This document shows, piece by piece, positions 24,647 to 32,281 of a DNA stretch of 64,000 nucleotides (positions are counted from its first letter, which is position 1; every line of letters begins with the position of its first letter). The translations under genes and the position numbers were made by a program. Below the pieces are notes generated by a model. That model did not search any database, was not told the origin of the DNA, and saw nothing but the letters and a program-made list of their open reading frames with translations. This DNA comes from Phycisphaerales bacterium (lineage in GTDB: Bacteria; Planctomycetota; Phycisphaerae; Phycisphaerales; UBA1924), in contig JAIEUA010000001.1 in NCBI GenBank assembly GCA_019744815.1, positions 372,001 to 436,000 of the forward strand. Reading direction: 5' to 3'.

Positions 24647-25198
24647 TCAGCGCTTGCTGAACTGGAAGCGACGGCGGGCGCCGGCCTGGCCGTACTTCTT
24701 ACGCTCGACCTCGCGGCTGTCGCGGGTGAGCAGGCTCATCTCGCGGAAGCGGGCTTCGAGGGTCGGGTCGAAATCGACCAGAGCGCGGGCGATGGCGAGG
24801 CGGCAGGCCTGGGCCTGGCCCATCGTGCCGCCGCCGTGGCAGCTGATCACGACGTGCATCTTCTCGATGAGGCTGGCGGAGCGGAGAGCCTCGGTGACGT
24901 CGTTGCGGTCGCGCAGTTCGGCGAAGTACTGCTCGAGGGTCTTGGTCGAGCGCTTGCCTTCCTTCTTGGCGGCCTTGCTGTCGCGGTCGACCTCGAAGAT
25001 GATGCCGGCATCAACGCCCTTGGCGGGCTTGAGGCGGACGCGGGCGACGGCGCTCTTGCGGCGGCCGGTGCCCCACCACCAACCGTGGCGGTCGGCGGGC
25101 TTGGCGGTGCGGAGCGGACGGGGCGCCGGGGCCTCGCCGGGGACGGCGGGCGTCGCGCTGAGGCCCGCGGGGATGTTGAGACCAGAGATCGTGCTCAT
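24647..25198 (-). CDS. rpsI: 30S ribosomal protein S9
   Basis: S9 is part of the small-subunit head, and its C-terminal tail reaches the P-site tRNA. Family signs are G-T-G-R-R-K-S-A-V-A-R-V, the G-G-G-T-M-G-Q-A-Q-A-C-R-L-A-I-A-R-A-L segment and the tail K-K-Y-G-Q-A-G-A-R-R-R-F-Q-F-S-K-R. At 183 residues it is longer than the usual 130, owing to about 40 extra N-terminal residues rich in Ala and Pro, plus an insert around residues 68-85. It follows rplM with 67 bases between and ends in a clear terminator. Confidence 0.97.
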   Translation of the reverse strand: MSTISGLNIPAGLSATPAVPGEAPAPRPLRTAKPADRHGWWWGTGRRKSAVARVRLKPAKGVDAGIIFEVDRDSKAAKKEGKRSTKTLEQYFAELRDRNDVTEALRSASLIEKMHVVISCHGGGTMGQAQACRLAIARALVDFDPTLEARFREMSLLTRDSREVERKKYGQAGARRRFQFSKR

Positions 25199-25265
25199 GT
25201 GTTTCTCTCGTGTGAGGCTTGTTCTTCAGCGGCGGGCGTTGGCCTCGGCCGCGTGTGTGCGGGGG

Positions 25266-25706
25266 TTAGTTGACCTTCAGTTCCTTGGGCTTGTGCATCG
25301 CGTGCGGGTGCTCGCTGCCCTTGACGACGTGGAGGCCCTTCAGCATCAGGCGGCTGAGGCGGTTCTTGGGGAGCATGCGCCGGACCGCGTCCTTGACGAG
25401 GGTTTCCGGGTCGCGCTCGCGCACCTGGCCGTAGGTCTGGGTCTTGAGACCACCGGGGTACTCGGTGTAGCGCATCTTGAGGCGCTGGGTGGCCTTTTTG
25501 CCGGTGAGTTCGACCTTCTCGGCGTTGAGGACGATCACCTGCTCGCCGCAGTCGACGTGGGGGGTGTAGTCGGGGCGGTGCTTGCCGATGAGGACGATGG
25601 CGACCTCGCTGGCGAGGCGGCCGAGCGGGATGCCCGCGGCGTCCACGACCCGCCAGGTCTTGGAGCCCGAACCGGGCTTGAGCAACGATGTCTGACGACG
25701 ATGCAT
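25266..25706 (-). CDS. rplM: 50S ribosomal protein L13
   Basis: This is an early-assembly protein of the large subunit. Its 146 residues match the family length. Signs are W-R-V-V-D-A-A-G-I-P-L-G-R-L-A, I-G-K-H-R-P-D-Y-T-P-H-V-D-C-G, V-I-V-L-N-A-E-K and the V-R-R-M-L-P-K-N-R-L motif, then H-P-H. It is the first gene of the conserved rplM-rpsI pair. ATG 25706 gives the normal N-terminus; the frame continues upstream without matching the family. Confidence 0.97.
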   Translation of the reverse strand: MHRRQTSLLKPGSGSKTWRVVDAAGIPLGRLASEVAIVLIGKHRPDYTPHVDCGEQVIVLNAEKVELTGKKATQRLKMRYTEYPGGLKTQTYGQVRERDPETLVKDAVRRMLPKNRLSRLMLKGLHVVKGSEHPHAMHKPKELKVN

Positions 25707-26119
25707 AACCGACCTCCGATAGGTGCGGCGTGCTCGCGTTCCGCGTCGACGGGGAGAGCCAAGGTGGCCACAACCGCGCGATGGGACGACGAGGCGTCCG
25801 GACCTTCCAACTCGCCGCCTACTGGGCGGGGCAGGCTCGGGGGCGAACCCGAGCAGGTTTTTCCCAAATGGGAGAGACAAGGTTAGGCGGGGAGGGAGGT
25901 TGGGGCAAGGCGGGAGCGGCTGCCTGACCACCAGTGGGACCGGCCTCCCGGCCGGTCGACGGGCGGGTGGAAGTGGCTGTGGATCAAGGAATAAGGAAGA
26001 CCGGCCGGAGGCCGGTTCTACTGAAATACAGCGGCACCGCATGACTGCGGTGCCGCGGGATCGGCCGGTGTGTTGCGGGGGCACACCGGCGGAGGCATGA
26101 CGGGGGAGGGGGGTGGGGG
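25707..26119. repeat. Gap with D-type palindromes and a strong hairpin
   Basis: The gap upstream of rplM must hold the ribosomal promoter, but I cannot point to clear boxes. It contains D modules at about 25930-25958 (reversed) and 25996-26018. A perfect 11-base hairpin, GCGGCACCGCA / TGCGGTGCCGC, lies at 26031-26056 with loop TGAC; it may end the dockerin gene at 26120 but lacks a thymine run. Confidence 0.6.
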
Positions 26120-28747
26120 TTACGGGCAGAAGAGGAAGTCGTAGTTCTGGACGAAGATGGAGAAGTCGGCGTCGTCGGTGACGAGGTCGCCGTTGAGGTC
26201 GCCGAGGGGGGTGAGCAGGAAGTCGTACGCGGTGACGAATTGGGAGAAATCGTTGTCGTCGACGTAGCCGTCGTAGGTGAGGTCGCCGGCGCAGGGGCGG
26301 ACGAGGTAGACGAAGCGGGGGATGGGGACGGAGTTGGCGGCGGTGCCGACGGTGGCGCCGAAGCCGCCGGCGTACCAGCCCTGGAAGAGCGAGCCGAGGC
26401 CGAAGGCGTCAAAGACGGTGTCGAGGAAGACGGGGGTGGTGCCGCTGCCGCTGTGGCGGACGGTGAAGTAGACGCCCTTGCCGTAGTTCTGCCAGGGGCG
26501 GTTGAAGTCGACGAAGAACGAGGGCGGGGAGAGCGGTGATTCGGCGCGGACGCGCGCGGCATCGACCGAGAGCGGGCCGACGCGGGTGAGGACGCTCAGT
26601 CCTCCGACGTTGTTGTCGAAGACGCTGCTCATGCCCGCGGGGCTGGTGGCGGCGACGCCCATCTCGACGGCGTAGAGCGAGAAGTTGGCGTCGTTGAGAG
26701 GCCACGCGGCCTCGTTGGCGTAGGCGCGGAAGAGCAAGCCGGAGAAGGTGGCGTTGAAGGGGATGGACTCGAAGACCTGATCGGAGAGCACGGACTGGTA
26801 GGTGCGGCCTTCAGACTGCGTGAGCGTGCTGAGACCGCCGTTGCCCTGGGTGGTCGCCAGCGTGCTGGTCATGTCGAGGACGGGGGTGAAGAAGAGCTTG
26901 GTGACGGGGACGTTGGTGCGGCTGCCGCTGGTGGCGTCGGGGTTGGTGGTGTTGGTGATGGCGGCGATGCGCGAGCCCCATCCGCCGCCGGGCGTGTCCT
27001 TGGCGACGGCGTCGGCCTGCATGGTGGCGGGGTTCGAGAGGGCGTATCGGATGGTGACGAGCAGCGTGCCGCCGGGGTAGGAGTAGGGGCGATCGAAGGG
27101 GATGTTGCGGCCGAAGCGCTGGGGCGTGCCCTCGGCGGAGCCGCCGGGGAACCACTGGCGGCTCATGACGAACGGGCCGGAGCGGACGAGGACCGCGCCG
27201 GGACCGGCGTTGGTGGCGAAGTTGGTGGAGAGGGAGCCGGGGCTGCGGGTGGACTGCTGGACGGTGACGTCGAAGCGGGAGAAGAGGAGGTCGGCGCTGT
27301 TGGGGAAGGCGTTGATGCCGAGCGCGCCGTCGGCTTGGCGGAAGGTGAGGCCCTGGATGATCGAGCCGGGGCGGGCGGCGAGGAGTTCGTCGGGCGCGAT
27401 GGCGAGCTGGATCACGCCGCCGGAGGTGCCGAAGACGGGCAGTGCGGCGTTGGGTTCTTCGGTGACCCAGTTGGATGGGGACTGGGTGGCGGCGTCGAAG
27501 ATGAGTTCGAGCGAAGGAACATTGGCGTTGATGATGGCGTGCGTCGTGGCGCTGAAGCCGGTCTGGAAACCGGCGCGAGCGCCGGAGATGAGGCTGACCG
27601 AGTTGGCGCCGATGGCGATGGTGCTGGGGAAGCCGTTGTGACGGATGACGACCGAGAGGTGCCCGCCGCGGTACTCGTAGGGCTTGTCGAAGAGGACCTT
27701 GAAGGTGTAGGCCTTGGGGGCGGTGCCGGTGTCGAGGAGGGCGTTGGCAGGGATGGTGAGGGCGCCGGTGCGGACGACGGTGCGGTCGGAGGCGACCTCG
27801 TTGTTGGCGACGGTGAAGCTCATCGCGTCGGGTGAGAGCGGGGAGCGGGCGAGTTCGACTTGGAAGTTGCTGGTGGTCAGGGGGCTGGCGGGTCCGGAGA
27901 CGCTGCCGGCGTCGAGTCGGAAGCCCAGGCCGCGGATGAGGCTGCCCTTGGGGATGTGGACGAGCTCGGCGGCGTCGTACACGACTTGGGTGGTGCGGGC
28001 GGCGGTCTGGAACGCGGTGGCGAGGAGGGTGTCGTCGCCGTCGAGCTGGTCGAGCGGGGGATAGGCGCGGCTGTAGTTGTCGGGCGGGGCGTAGCGGAGG
28101 CGGAGGACCGGGGCGTTGGTCTTGGCGCCGACGCTGCCGGTGGCGGAAGAGAAGTCGGCGAGGGCCATGACGTTGATGGACTGGGCGTCGCTGGTGGTGA
28201 TGGCGTCGGTGAAGCAGGCGGTGGCGGGGCCGCCGGAGTGGCGGAGGGTGATACAGAGATCGCCGCCGGTGTAGACGTAGCGGTTGTTGAAGCTGATGTA
28301 GATGCCGAAGGAGTTGGGGAACGGGGGCGTGGAGCCGCCGGGGATGAGGCCGGGCAAGAAGGTGATGGGCCCGCTGCGAGCGAGGACGGTGTCGGGGCCG
28401 GCGTTGGCGGCGAAGGTGAGGCTGGCGCTGGCGGGGGGATACAGGGCCGAGCCGATGGAGACGTCGTATTGGTTGAAGGTGGCGGCGGTGGTGGGCCAGG
28501 CGGCGCTGCCGGCGTCGACGCGATAGGCCATGCCGGAGATGACCGAGCCGACCGGGATGGCGGCGAGCTGGGAGCGGGCGATGACCCACTGGATGGTGCG
28601 GGGCGCGGTGGTGAGCGGGGTGGAGAGGCCGCCGGAGCCGTCGAGGCCGGCGAGCGCGTTGGGGGTCACGATCTCGTCGGCGCGGGGCGCGTGAGACAGC
28701 AACGCGAGAGCCGCGATCGCCGCGATGCGGAGCTTGGAGATCAACAT
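26120..28747 (-). CDS. Secreted dockerin protein with four related beta domains
   Basis: The 875-residue protein has a signal peptide ending near residue 23, then four copies of a domain of about 200 residues. Each copy has the pattern I-P-x-G-S-x-I-x-G-L-x-F-R-x-D, then L-V-R-S-G-P and a Y-x-G-G-x-L-x-V-T-I-R-H strand. The C-terminal dockerin-like domain has loops D-L-T-Y-D-G-Y-V-D-D-N-D-F and D-L-N-G-D-L-V-T-D-D-A-D-F. It uses a short linker without the usual D-C-A-D-P-A-M-P segment and ends F-L-F-C-P. The function is unknown; the repeated domain looks like an extracellular binding module. Confidence 0.85.
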   Translation of the reverse strand: MLISKLRIAAIAALALLSHAPRADEIVTPNALAGLDGSGGLSTPLTTAPRTIQWVIARSQLAAIPVGSVISGMAYRVDAGSAAWPTTAATFNQYDVSIGSALYPPASASLTFAANAGPDTVLARSGPITFLPGLIPGGSTPPFPNSFGIYISFNNRYVYTGGDLCITLRHSGGPATACFTDAITTSDAQSINVMALADFSSATGSVGAKTNAPVLRLRYAPPDNYSRAYPPLDQLDGDDTLLATAFQTAARTTQVVYDAAELVHIPKGSLIRGLGFRLDAGSVSGPASPLTTSNFQVELARSPLSPDAMSFTVANNEVASDRTVVRTGALTIPANALLDTGTAPKAYTFKVLFDKPYEYRGGHLSVVIRHNGFPSTIAIGANSVSLISGARAGFQTGFSATTHAIINANVPSLELIFDAATQSPSNWVTEEPNAALPVFGTSGGVIQLAIAPDELLAARPGSIIQGLTFRQADGALGINAFPNSADLLFSRFDVTVQQSTRSPGSLSTNFATNAGPGAVLVRSGPFVMSRQWFPGGSAEGTPQRFGRNIPFDRPYSYPGGTLLVTIRYALSNPATMQADAVAKDTPGGGWGSRIAAITNTTNPDATSGSRTNVPVTKLFFTPVLDMTSTLATTQGNGGLSTLTQSEGRTYQSVLSDQVFESIPFNATFSGLLFRAYANEAAWPLNDANFSLYAVEMGVAATSPAGMSSVFDNNVGGLSVLTRVGPLSVDAARVRAESPLSPPSFFVDFNRPWQNYGKGVYFTVRHSGSGTTPVFLDTVFDAFGLGSLFQGWYAGGFGATVGTAANSVPIPRFVYLVRPCAGDLTYDGYVDDNDFSQFVTAYDFLLTPLGDLNGDLVTDDADFSIFVQNYDFLFCP

Positions 28748-29034
28748 CCCGCGGTTCCCTCTTTCAGCCTCTTTCGACCCGCTGCCTTCACCACCTAGGA
28801 GCGGAACCCGTTGGTGGGGACCGCAGGTATTCGGCGAAGAGAGTGGGTCGCTTGGAAAGGCTTATCGGAACTGCGTGGGGGTGGGTTGAGCCCGGGTTGT
28901 GGGTTCTGGACAGGTGAGCGGCAGGCGGGTGGTGAGAAGAGAGTGGGAGGTTGGCCGGAGTCCGGTCCCAGTGGTTTGGGTGTGGAGGGGAAGGCCCCGC
29001 CTTGAGCGCGAGGGGTTTCGTGCGTCCAACCTCT
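28748..29034. other. Gap upstream of the four-domain gene
   Basis: This stretch should hold the promoter of the gene at 26120. A degenerate D module (GGCCGGAGTCCGGTCCCAGTGG) lies near 28952-28973. No reading frame is convincing. Confidence 0.4.
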
Positions 29035-29254
29035 CACGGGGCGAGGACGCCCCGGCTCGCTGGTGGTGGTGCCGGTGTGGTCCTGTGGTGCCATCAGTCC
29101 GCCGGCTTGGAGGCGCGACTGATGCGGGGGGGGTGGTTTTTGCAGACGCACCAGTCGCGCGGCTCCGAGCAGCCGCGGACTGGTGGCACCGAACTGGTGG
29201 TAGCAAACGGGTGGTACGAAAGGTGACTGGAAGACCGGCTGGAAGCCGGTCCCA
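29035..29254. repeat. Composite four-hairpin repeat, copy 3
   Basis: A lies at 29035-29061, B at 29092-29124, C at 29149-29185 and D at 29229-29254, in the same order as the other copies but without the A' partner. B has one change in its loop side (G-A-G-G-C for G-C-G-G-C), and the C loop differs, so the copies have diverged slightly. Confidence 0.85.
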
Positions 29255-29269
29255 CGGATGTGCAAAAAA

Positions 29270-29299
29270 CAAGACGGCCGCTTTGGGGCGGCCGTCTTG
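29270..29299 (-). terminator. Rho-independent terminator of the small dockerin gene
   Basis: A perfect 12-base stem (CAAGACGGCCGC and its complement) with a six-base loop is followed on the minus strand by TTTTTTG. It lies 25 bases after the stop of the gene at 29325. Confidence 0.9.
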
Positions 29300-29324
29300 C
29301 GTCTGTTGGCGCGGAACGGAGGTC

Positions 29325-29741
29325 TTACGGGCAGACGAGTTCGTTGTAGGCGACGACGAAGATCTGGAAATCGAGGTCGTCGACGAGGTTGTCGGCGTTG
29401 ATGTCGCAGATGGGATTGGCGGGCGGGATGACGAGGGCGTCGTAGGCGACGGTGAAGATCTGGAAGTCGAGGTCGTCGACAACGCCGTCGGAGTTGAAGT
29501 CGGCGGGGCAGTTACCGACGGTCCACCAGAAACCAGCGGCGTGGCTGTAGTTGCCGCCGGTGGCGAACGGGGCGCCGAAGGCGGCGGCCTGTCCGATGGT
29601 GCCGCTGAGGGTGTACTGGCCACCGGTGGCGTTCTGTCCGCCGCCGCCGGCGATGACAGAGGACTTGATGGTGTACTGAGCGGAGGCGGCGGAGGCCAAC
29701 AGGCTCAGGGCAACGGCAGCGGCAAACTTCGTGGAACGCAT
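29325..29741 (-). CDS. Small secreted dockerin protein (138 aa)
   Basis: The signal peptide ends A-S-A-Q near residue 22. A short mature domain of about 55 residues reads Y-T-I-K-S-S-V-I-A-G-G-G, then Y-T-L-S-G-T-I-G-Q. This pattern is common in small secreted planctomycete proteins. The dockerin-like domain follows at about 76-138, with loops D-F-N-S-D-G-V-V-D-D-L-D-F and D-I-N-A-D-N-L-V-D-D-L-D-F, ending E-L-V-C-P. GGGGAA precedes the ATG. It is nearly the minimal dockerin carrier in this cluster. Confidence 0.85.
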   Translation of the reverse strand: MRSTKFAAAVALSLLASAASAQYTIKSSVIAGGGGQNATGGQYTLSGTIGQAAAFGAPFATGGNYSHAAGFWWTVGNCPADFNSDGVVDDLDFQIFTVAYDALVIPPANPICDINADNLVDDLDFQIFVVAYNELVCP

Positions 29742-29943
29742 CTCAGTTCCCCTTTCGACCGGGCGGACCCGGCAAGATTCAGAACCCGCGACATGCGGGG
29801 CACCTTCTGGATACAAGCGGCAGTGCGTCGCGCAGACCCTCAGAGGCTACCGAAAAGACGCGAGAAAGCCAACCGAAAAACGCCGGGTACTCGGCGTATT
29901 CCAAACAAATCCCTTGCGGTGGTGGGTGCCCCCGGGGGCTTTG

Positions 29944-32136
29944 CTAGGGGCAGAGCAGCTCGTTGTACGCCTGCGCGAAGACCTGGAAGTCGGCGTCGTC
30001 GGAGTTGTTGTCGCCGGTGAGGTCGCCTCGGGGGTCGAGGAGGGTGTCGTAGTAGCCGGCGAAGAGCTGGAAGTCGGAGTCGTCGACGGCACCGTCGCCG
30101 TTGAGATCGCCGGGGCAGGGCTTCATGAAGGCGGCGAAGTGGAGGGCGTTGGCGATGATGGTGGTGCCGTCGGTGCGGACGTTCCAGGAGTTGGGCGATT
30201 CGGCGCTGGAGGCGGGCCAGAAGCCGAGGTCGACGCGCCGGCGGAAGGAGTGGAGGCTCGCGAGCATCTTGCCGTCGGACCATTCCATGAGCCTTCGGCC
30301 CCTCACGAGGGGGTTGTTGCCCTGGCGGAACGAGAAGCTGCCGCTGGTGAAGCGGCGGACGAAGGTCTGCACGGGGTGAGCGGGTCCGACGAAGGAGCCG
30401 AGGGAGGCGGGGTTCGCGATGGAGCCGCCGGTCGATCCTTCGGGGGTGATGTCGTAACCCTGGGTGATCCAGCGGCCGCGGGGACGGGAGTTGGCGAGTC
30501 CTCCGTTGGCGGTGACGGCGAAGACGGCGCCGACGACCGATCCGCCCGCGTCGATGTAATCGGCGAGGTTGTTCCCGAGGGCGTTGGCGTCGAGGTAGTT
30601 CACATCGCTGGAGCACAAGACGGTGCCGAACGGGAGCAGCGTGGCGGTGGTCGGGGTGGAGCTGGAGAGGGCGGGCAGGCGGGTGACGCCGCTGAATCGG
30701 CGCGAGGCGAGGAGGCGGGCTTTGGTGTTCTCGGGGGTGGGGGCGAACTGCGAGTCCGCCAGACCGACATAAGGCTTGATGGTGTAGACGAGGGCGTTGG
30801 CCATGAGCTTGGCGCCGTCGGTGCTGGCGAGCCAGCCGTCGGGCTGGACGGCGTTGGAGGGCGGGTACAGGCCGAGGTCGGCGCGGTTGTGTCGGCGGGT
30901 GGAGGTGGCGGCGAGGATCTTGCCGTCGGACCACGAGGCGACGACGAGGCCACCGGGGGCGAGGGCGGTTCCGAACGGGCGGGCCGAGCGGGCTCCGCCG
31001 TCGAACGACGCGACGCCGGCGACGATGGGGTGCTCGGCGTAGGCGATGGTGCCGAGGGTGGCGTTGCCCGAGGTGGAGCCACCGAACGCGATGATGCGGT
31101 AGTCGCCGGCGAAGCGGCCGCCGAGGTCGCTGTTTCCGGTGCCGGCGGTGGTGAAGGTGGTGAGGACGACGCCGCCGCCCCAGTCGGTGTAGTCGGCGAT
31201 GACGTTCCCGAGGGCGTCGCGGTTCTTCCAAAACGTGCCGTTGGAGACCATGACGGCGTCGTACTTCTTGAGCTGCTCGAGGGTGGGGGCGTCGGAGCCG
31301 GTGTTGAAGCTGGCGTTGAAGGTGTCGATGGCGCTGAACTGCTCGGTGGAGCGGAGCTTGGCGACGACGTCGGCATCGCTGCCGGGGGTGAAGAAGCTGT
31401 GGACGATGAGGATCTTGGGACGGATGACGTACATCAGGGCGTTGGCCATGAGCTTGACGCCGTCGGTGGAGGAACTCCAGAAGCTGGACGTGGAGTCGGA
31501 CGAGGGGGGGAAGAAACCAAGGTCGGCGCGGTTGAGGCGGGGCCCGACCACCACGAGCGGCTTGCCGTCGCTCCAGCTGGCGACGAGGGTGGCGCCGGCG
31601 GTGATGGCGGTGCCGAGGGGTCGGAAGCTGTCGCTGCCGCCGTTGAAGACGGAGACGCCGTTGACGATGGGGTGATTGGGCTGGGCGATGGTGCCGAGGG
31701 TGGCGGCGCCGGTGGTCGCGCTGCTGAACGTGATGCAGTTGTAATCACCGGTCCAGGAGCCGCCGAGGTTGCTGTTTGTTATGCCGTTGACGGTGAACGT
31801 GGTTTGGACGACGCCGTAGCCCTCGTCCACGTACTGCTTCAGGACGTTGCCGAGCGCGGTGCGATCGACCCAGGGGCTGTCGTTGCTGACCATGACGGCG
31901 TCGTACGCCCGCAGGGCGGCGATGGTGGGGGTTGCGATCCTGCCATCGAACGAATCGACGGCGTCGAAGAGCCCGCTGCTGAAGATCTTGTTCTTGACGT
32001 CGTTGGTTCGGATGACGTTGTTGAAGGACTCGACGAGGAGCACCCTGGGCTTGCGTGGGCCGGCGAGTGCGGGCGACGACGCCAAGAAGGCCGCGATGAA
32101 CGAAACGATGACGGCGACGAACGAACGATGGCTCAT
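29944..32136 (-). CDS. Secreted dockerin protein with three tandem Rossmann-like domains
   Basis: The 730-residue protein has a signal peptide ending A-L-A-G near residue 26. Three copies of a domain of about 210-230 residues follow. Each has P-R-V-L-L-V-E-S-F, a K-Y-D-A-V-M-V-S-N strand, the D-A-L-G-N-V-I-A-D-Y-x-D-x-G-G-G-V-V helix-strand unit, H-P-I-V-x-G-V and A-S-W-S-D-G-K. This resembles a glutamine-amidotransferase-like (ThuA/DJ-1 type) fold. No catalytic Cys is apparent in the first two copies, so the role may be binding. The C-terminal dockerin-like domain has the short linker and ends E-L-L-C-P. GGGAG precedes the ATG. Confidence 0.8.
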   Translation of the reverse strand: MSHRSFVAVIVSFIAAFLASSPALAGPRKPRVLLVESFNNVIRTNDVKNKIFSSGLFDAVDSFDGRIATPTIAALRAYDAVMVSNDSPWVDRTALGNVLKQYVDEGYGVVQTTFTVNGITNSNLGGSWTGDYNCITFSSATTGAATLGTIAQPNHPIVNGVSVFNGGSDSFRPLGTAITAGATLVASWSDGKPLVVVGPRLNRADLGFFPPSSDSTSSFWSSSTDGVKLMANALMYVIRPKILIVHSFFTPGSDADVVAKLRSTEQFSAIDTFNASFNTGSDAPTLEQLKKYDAVMVSNGTFWKNRDALGNVIADYTDWGGGVVLTTFTTAGTGNSDLGGRFAGDYRIIAFGGSTSGNATLGTIAYAEHPIVAGVASFDGGARSARPFGTALAPGGLVVASWSDGKILAATSTRRHNRADLGLYPPSNAVQPDGWLASTDGAKLMANALVYTIKPYVGLADSQFAPTPENTKARLLASRRFSGVTRLPALSSSTPTTATLLPFGTVLCSSDVNYLDANALGNNLADYIDAGGSVVGAVFAVTANGGLANSRPRGRWITQGYDITPEGSTGGSIANPASLGSFVGPAHPVQTFVRRFTSGSFSFRQGNNPLVRGRRLMEWSDGKMLASLHSFRRRVDLGFWPASSAESPNSWNVRTDGTTIIANALHFAAFMKPCPGDLNGDGAVDDSDFQLFAGYYDTLLDPRGDLTGDNNSDDADFQVFAQAYNELLCP

Positions 32137-32281
32137 GTGATTGCTCCCGCGCGAGGGTGAAACCCTGACGAGAGCAGCGTACCGCACCGTGGCGGAAACG
32201 CACCAAGAAAAAGACAAATGCATGTTATTGGGCAGGGCGTCACGAGCGCCCACCGACAACCGGTGCCGCGGCGTGGTTGGG

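Noticed and set aside
22084..29254. CRISPR array
   Set aside because: The repeats are palindromic modules at irregular distances between genes, with no equal spacers and no cas genes.
29731..32160. Long plus-strand open frame of about 800 codons opposite the triple-domain dockerin gene
   Set aside because: Its composition (Gly, Glu, Val, Asp runs) is that of antisense reading of GC-rich code; the minus-strand gene has a signal peptide, repeats and a conserved end.
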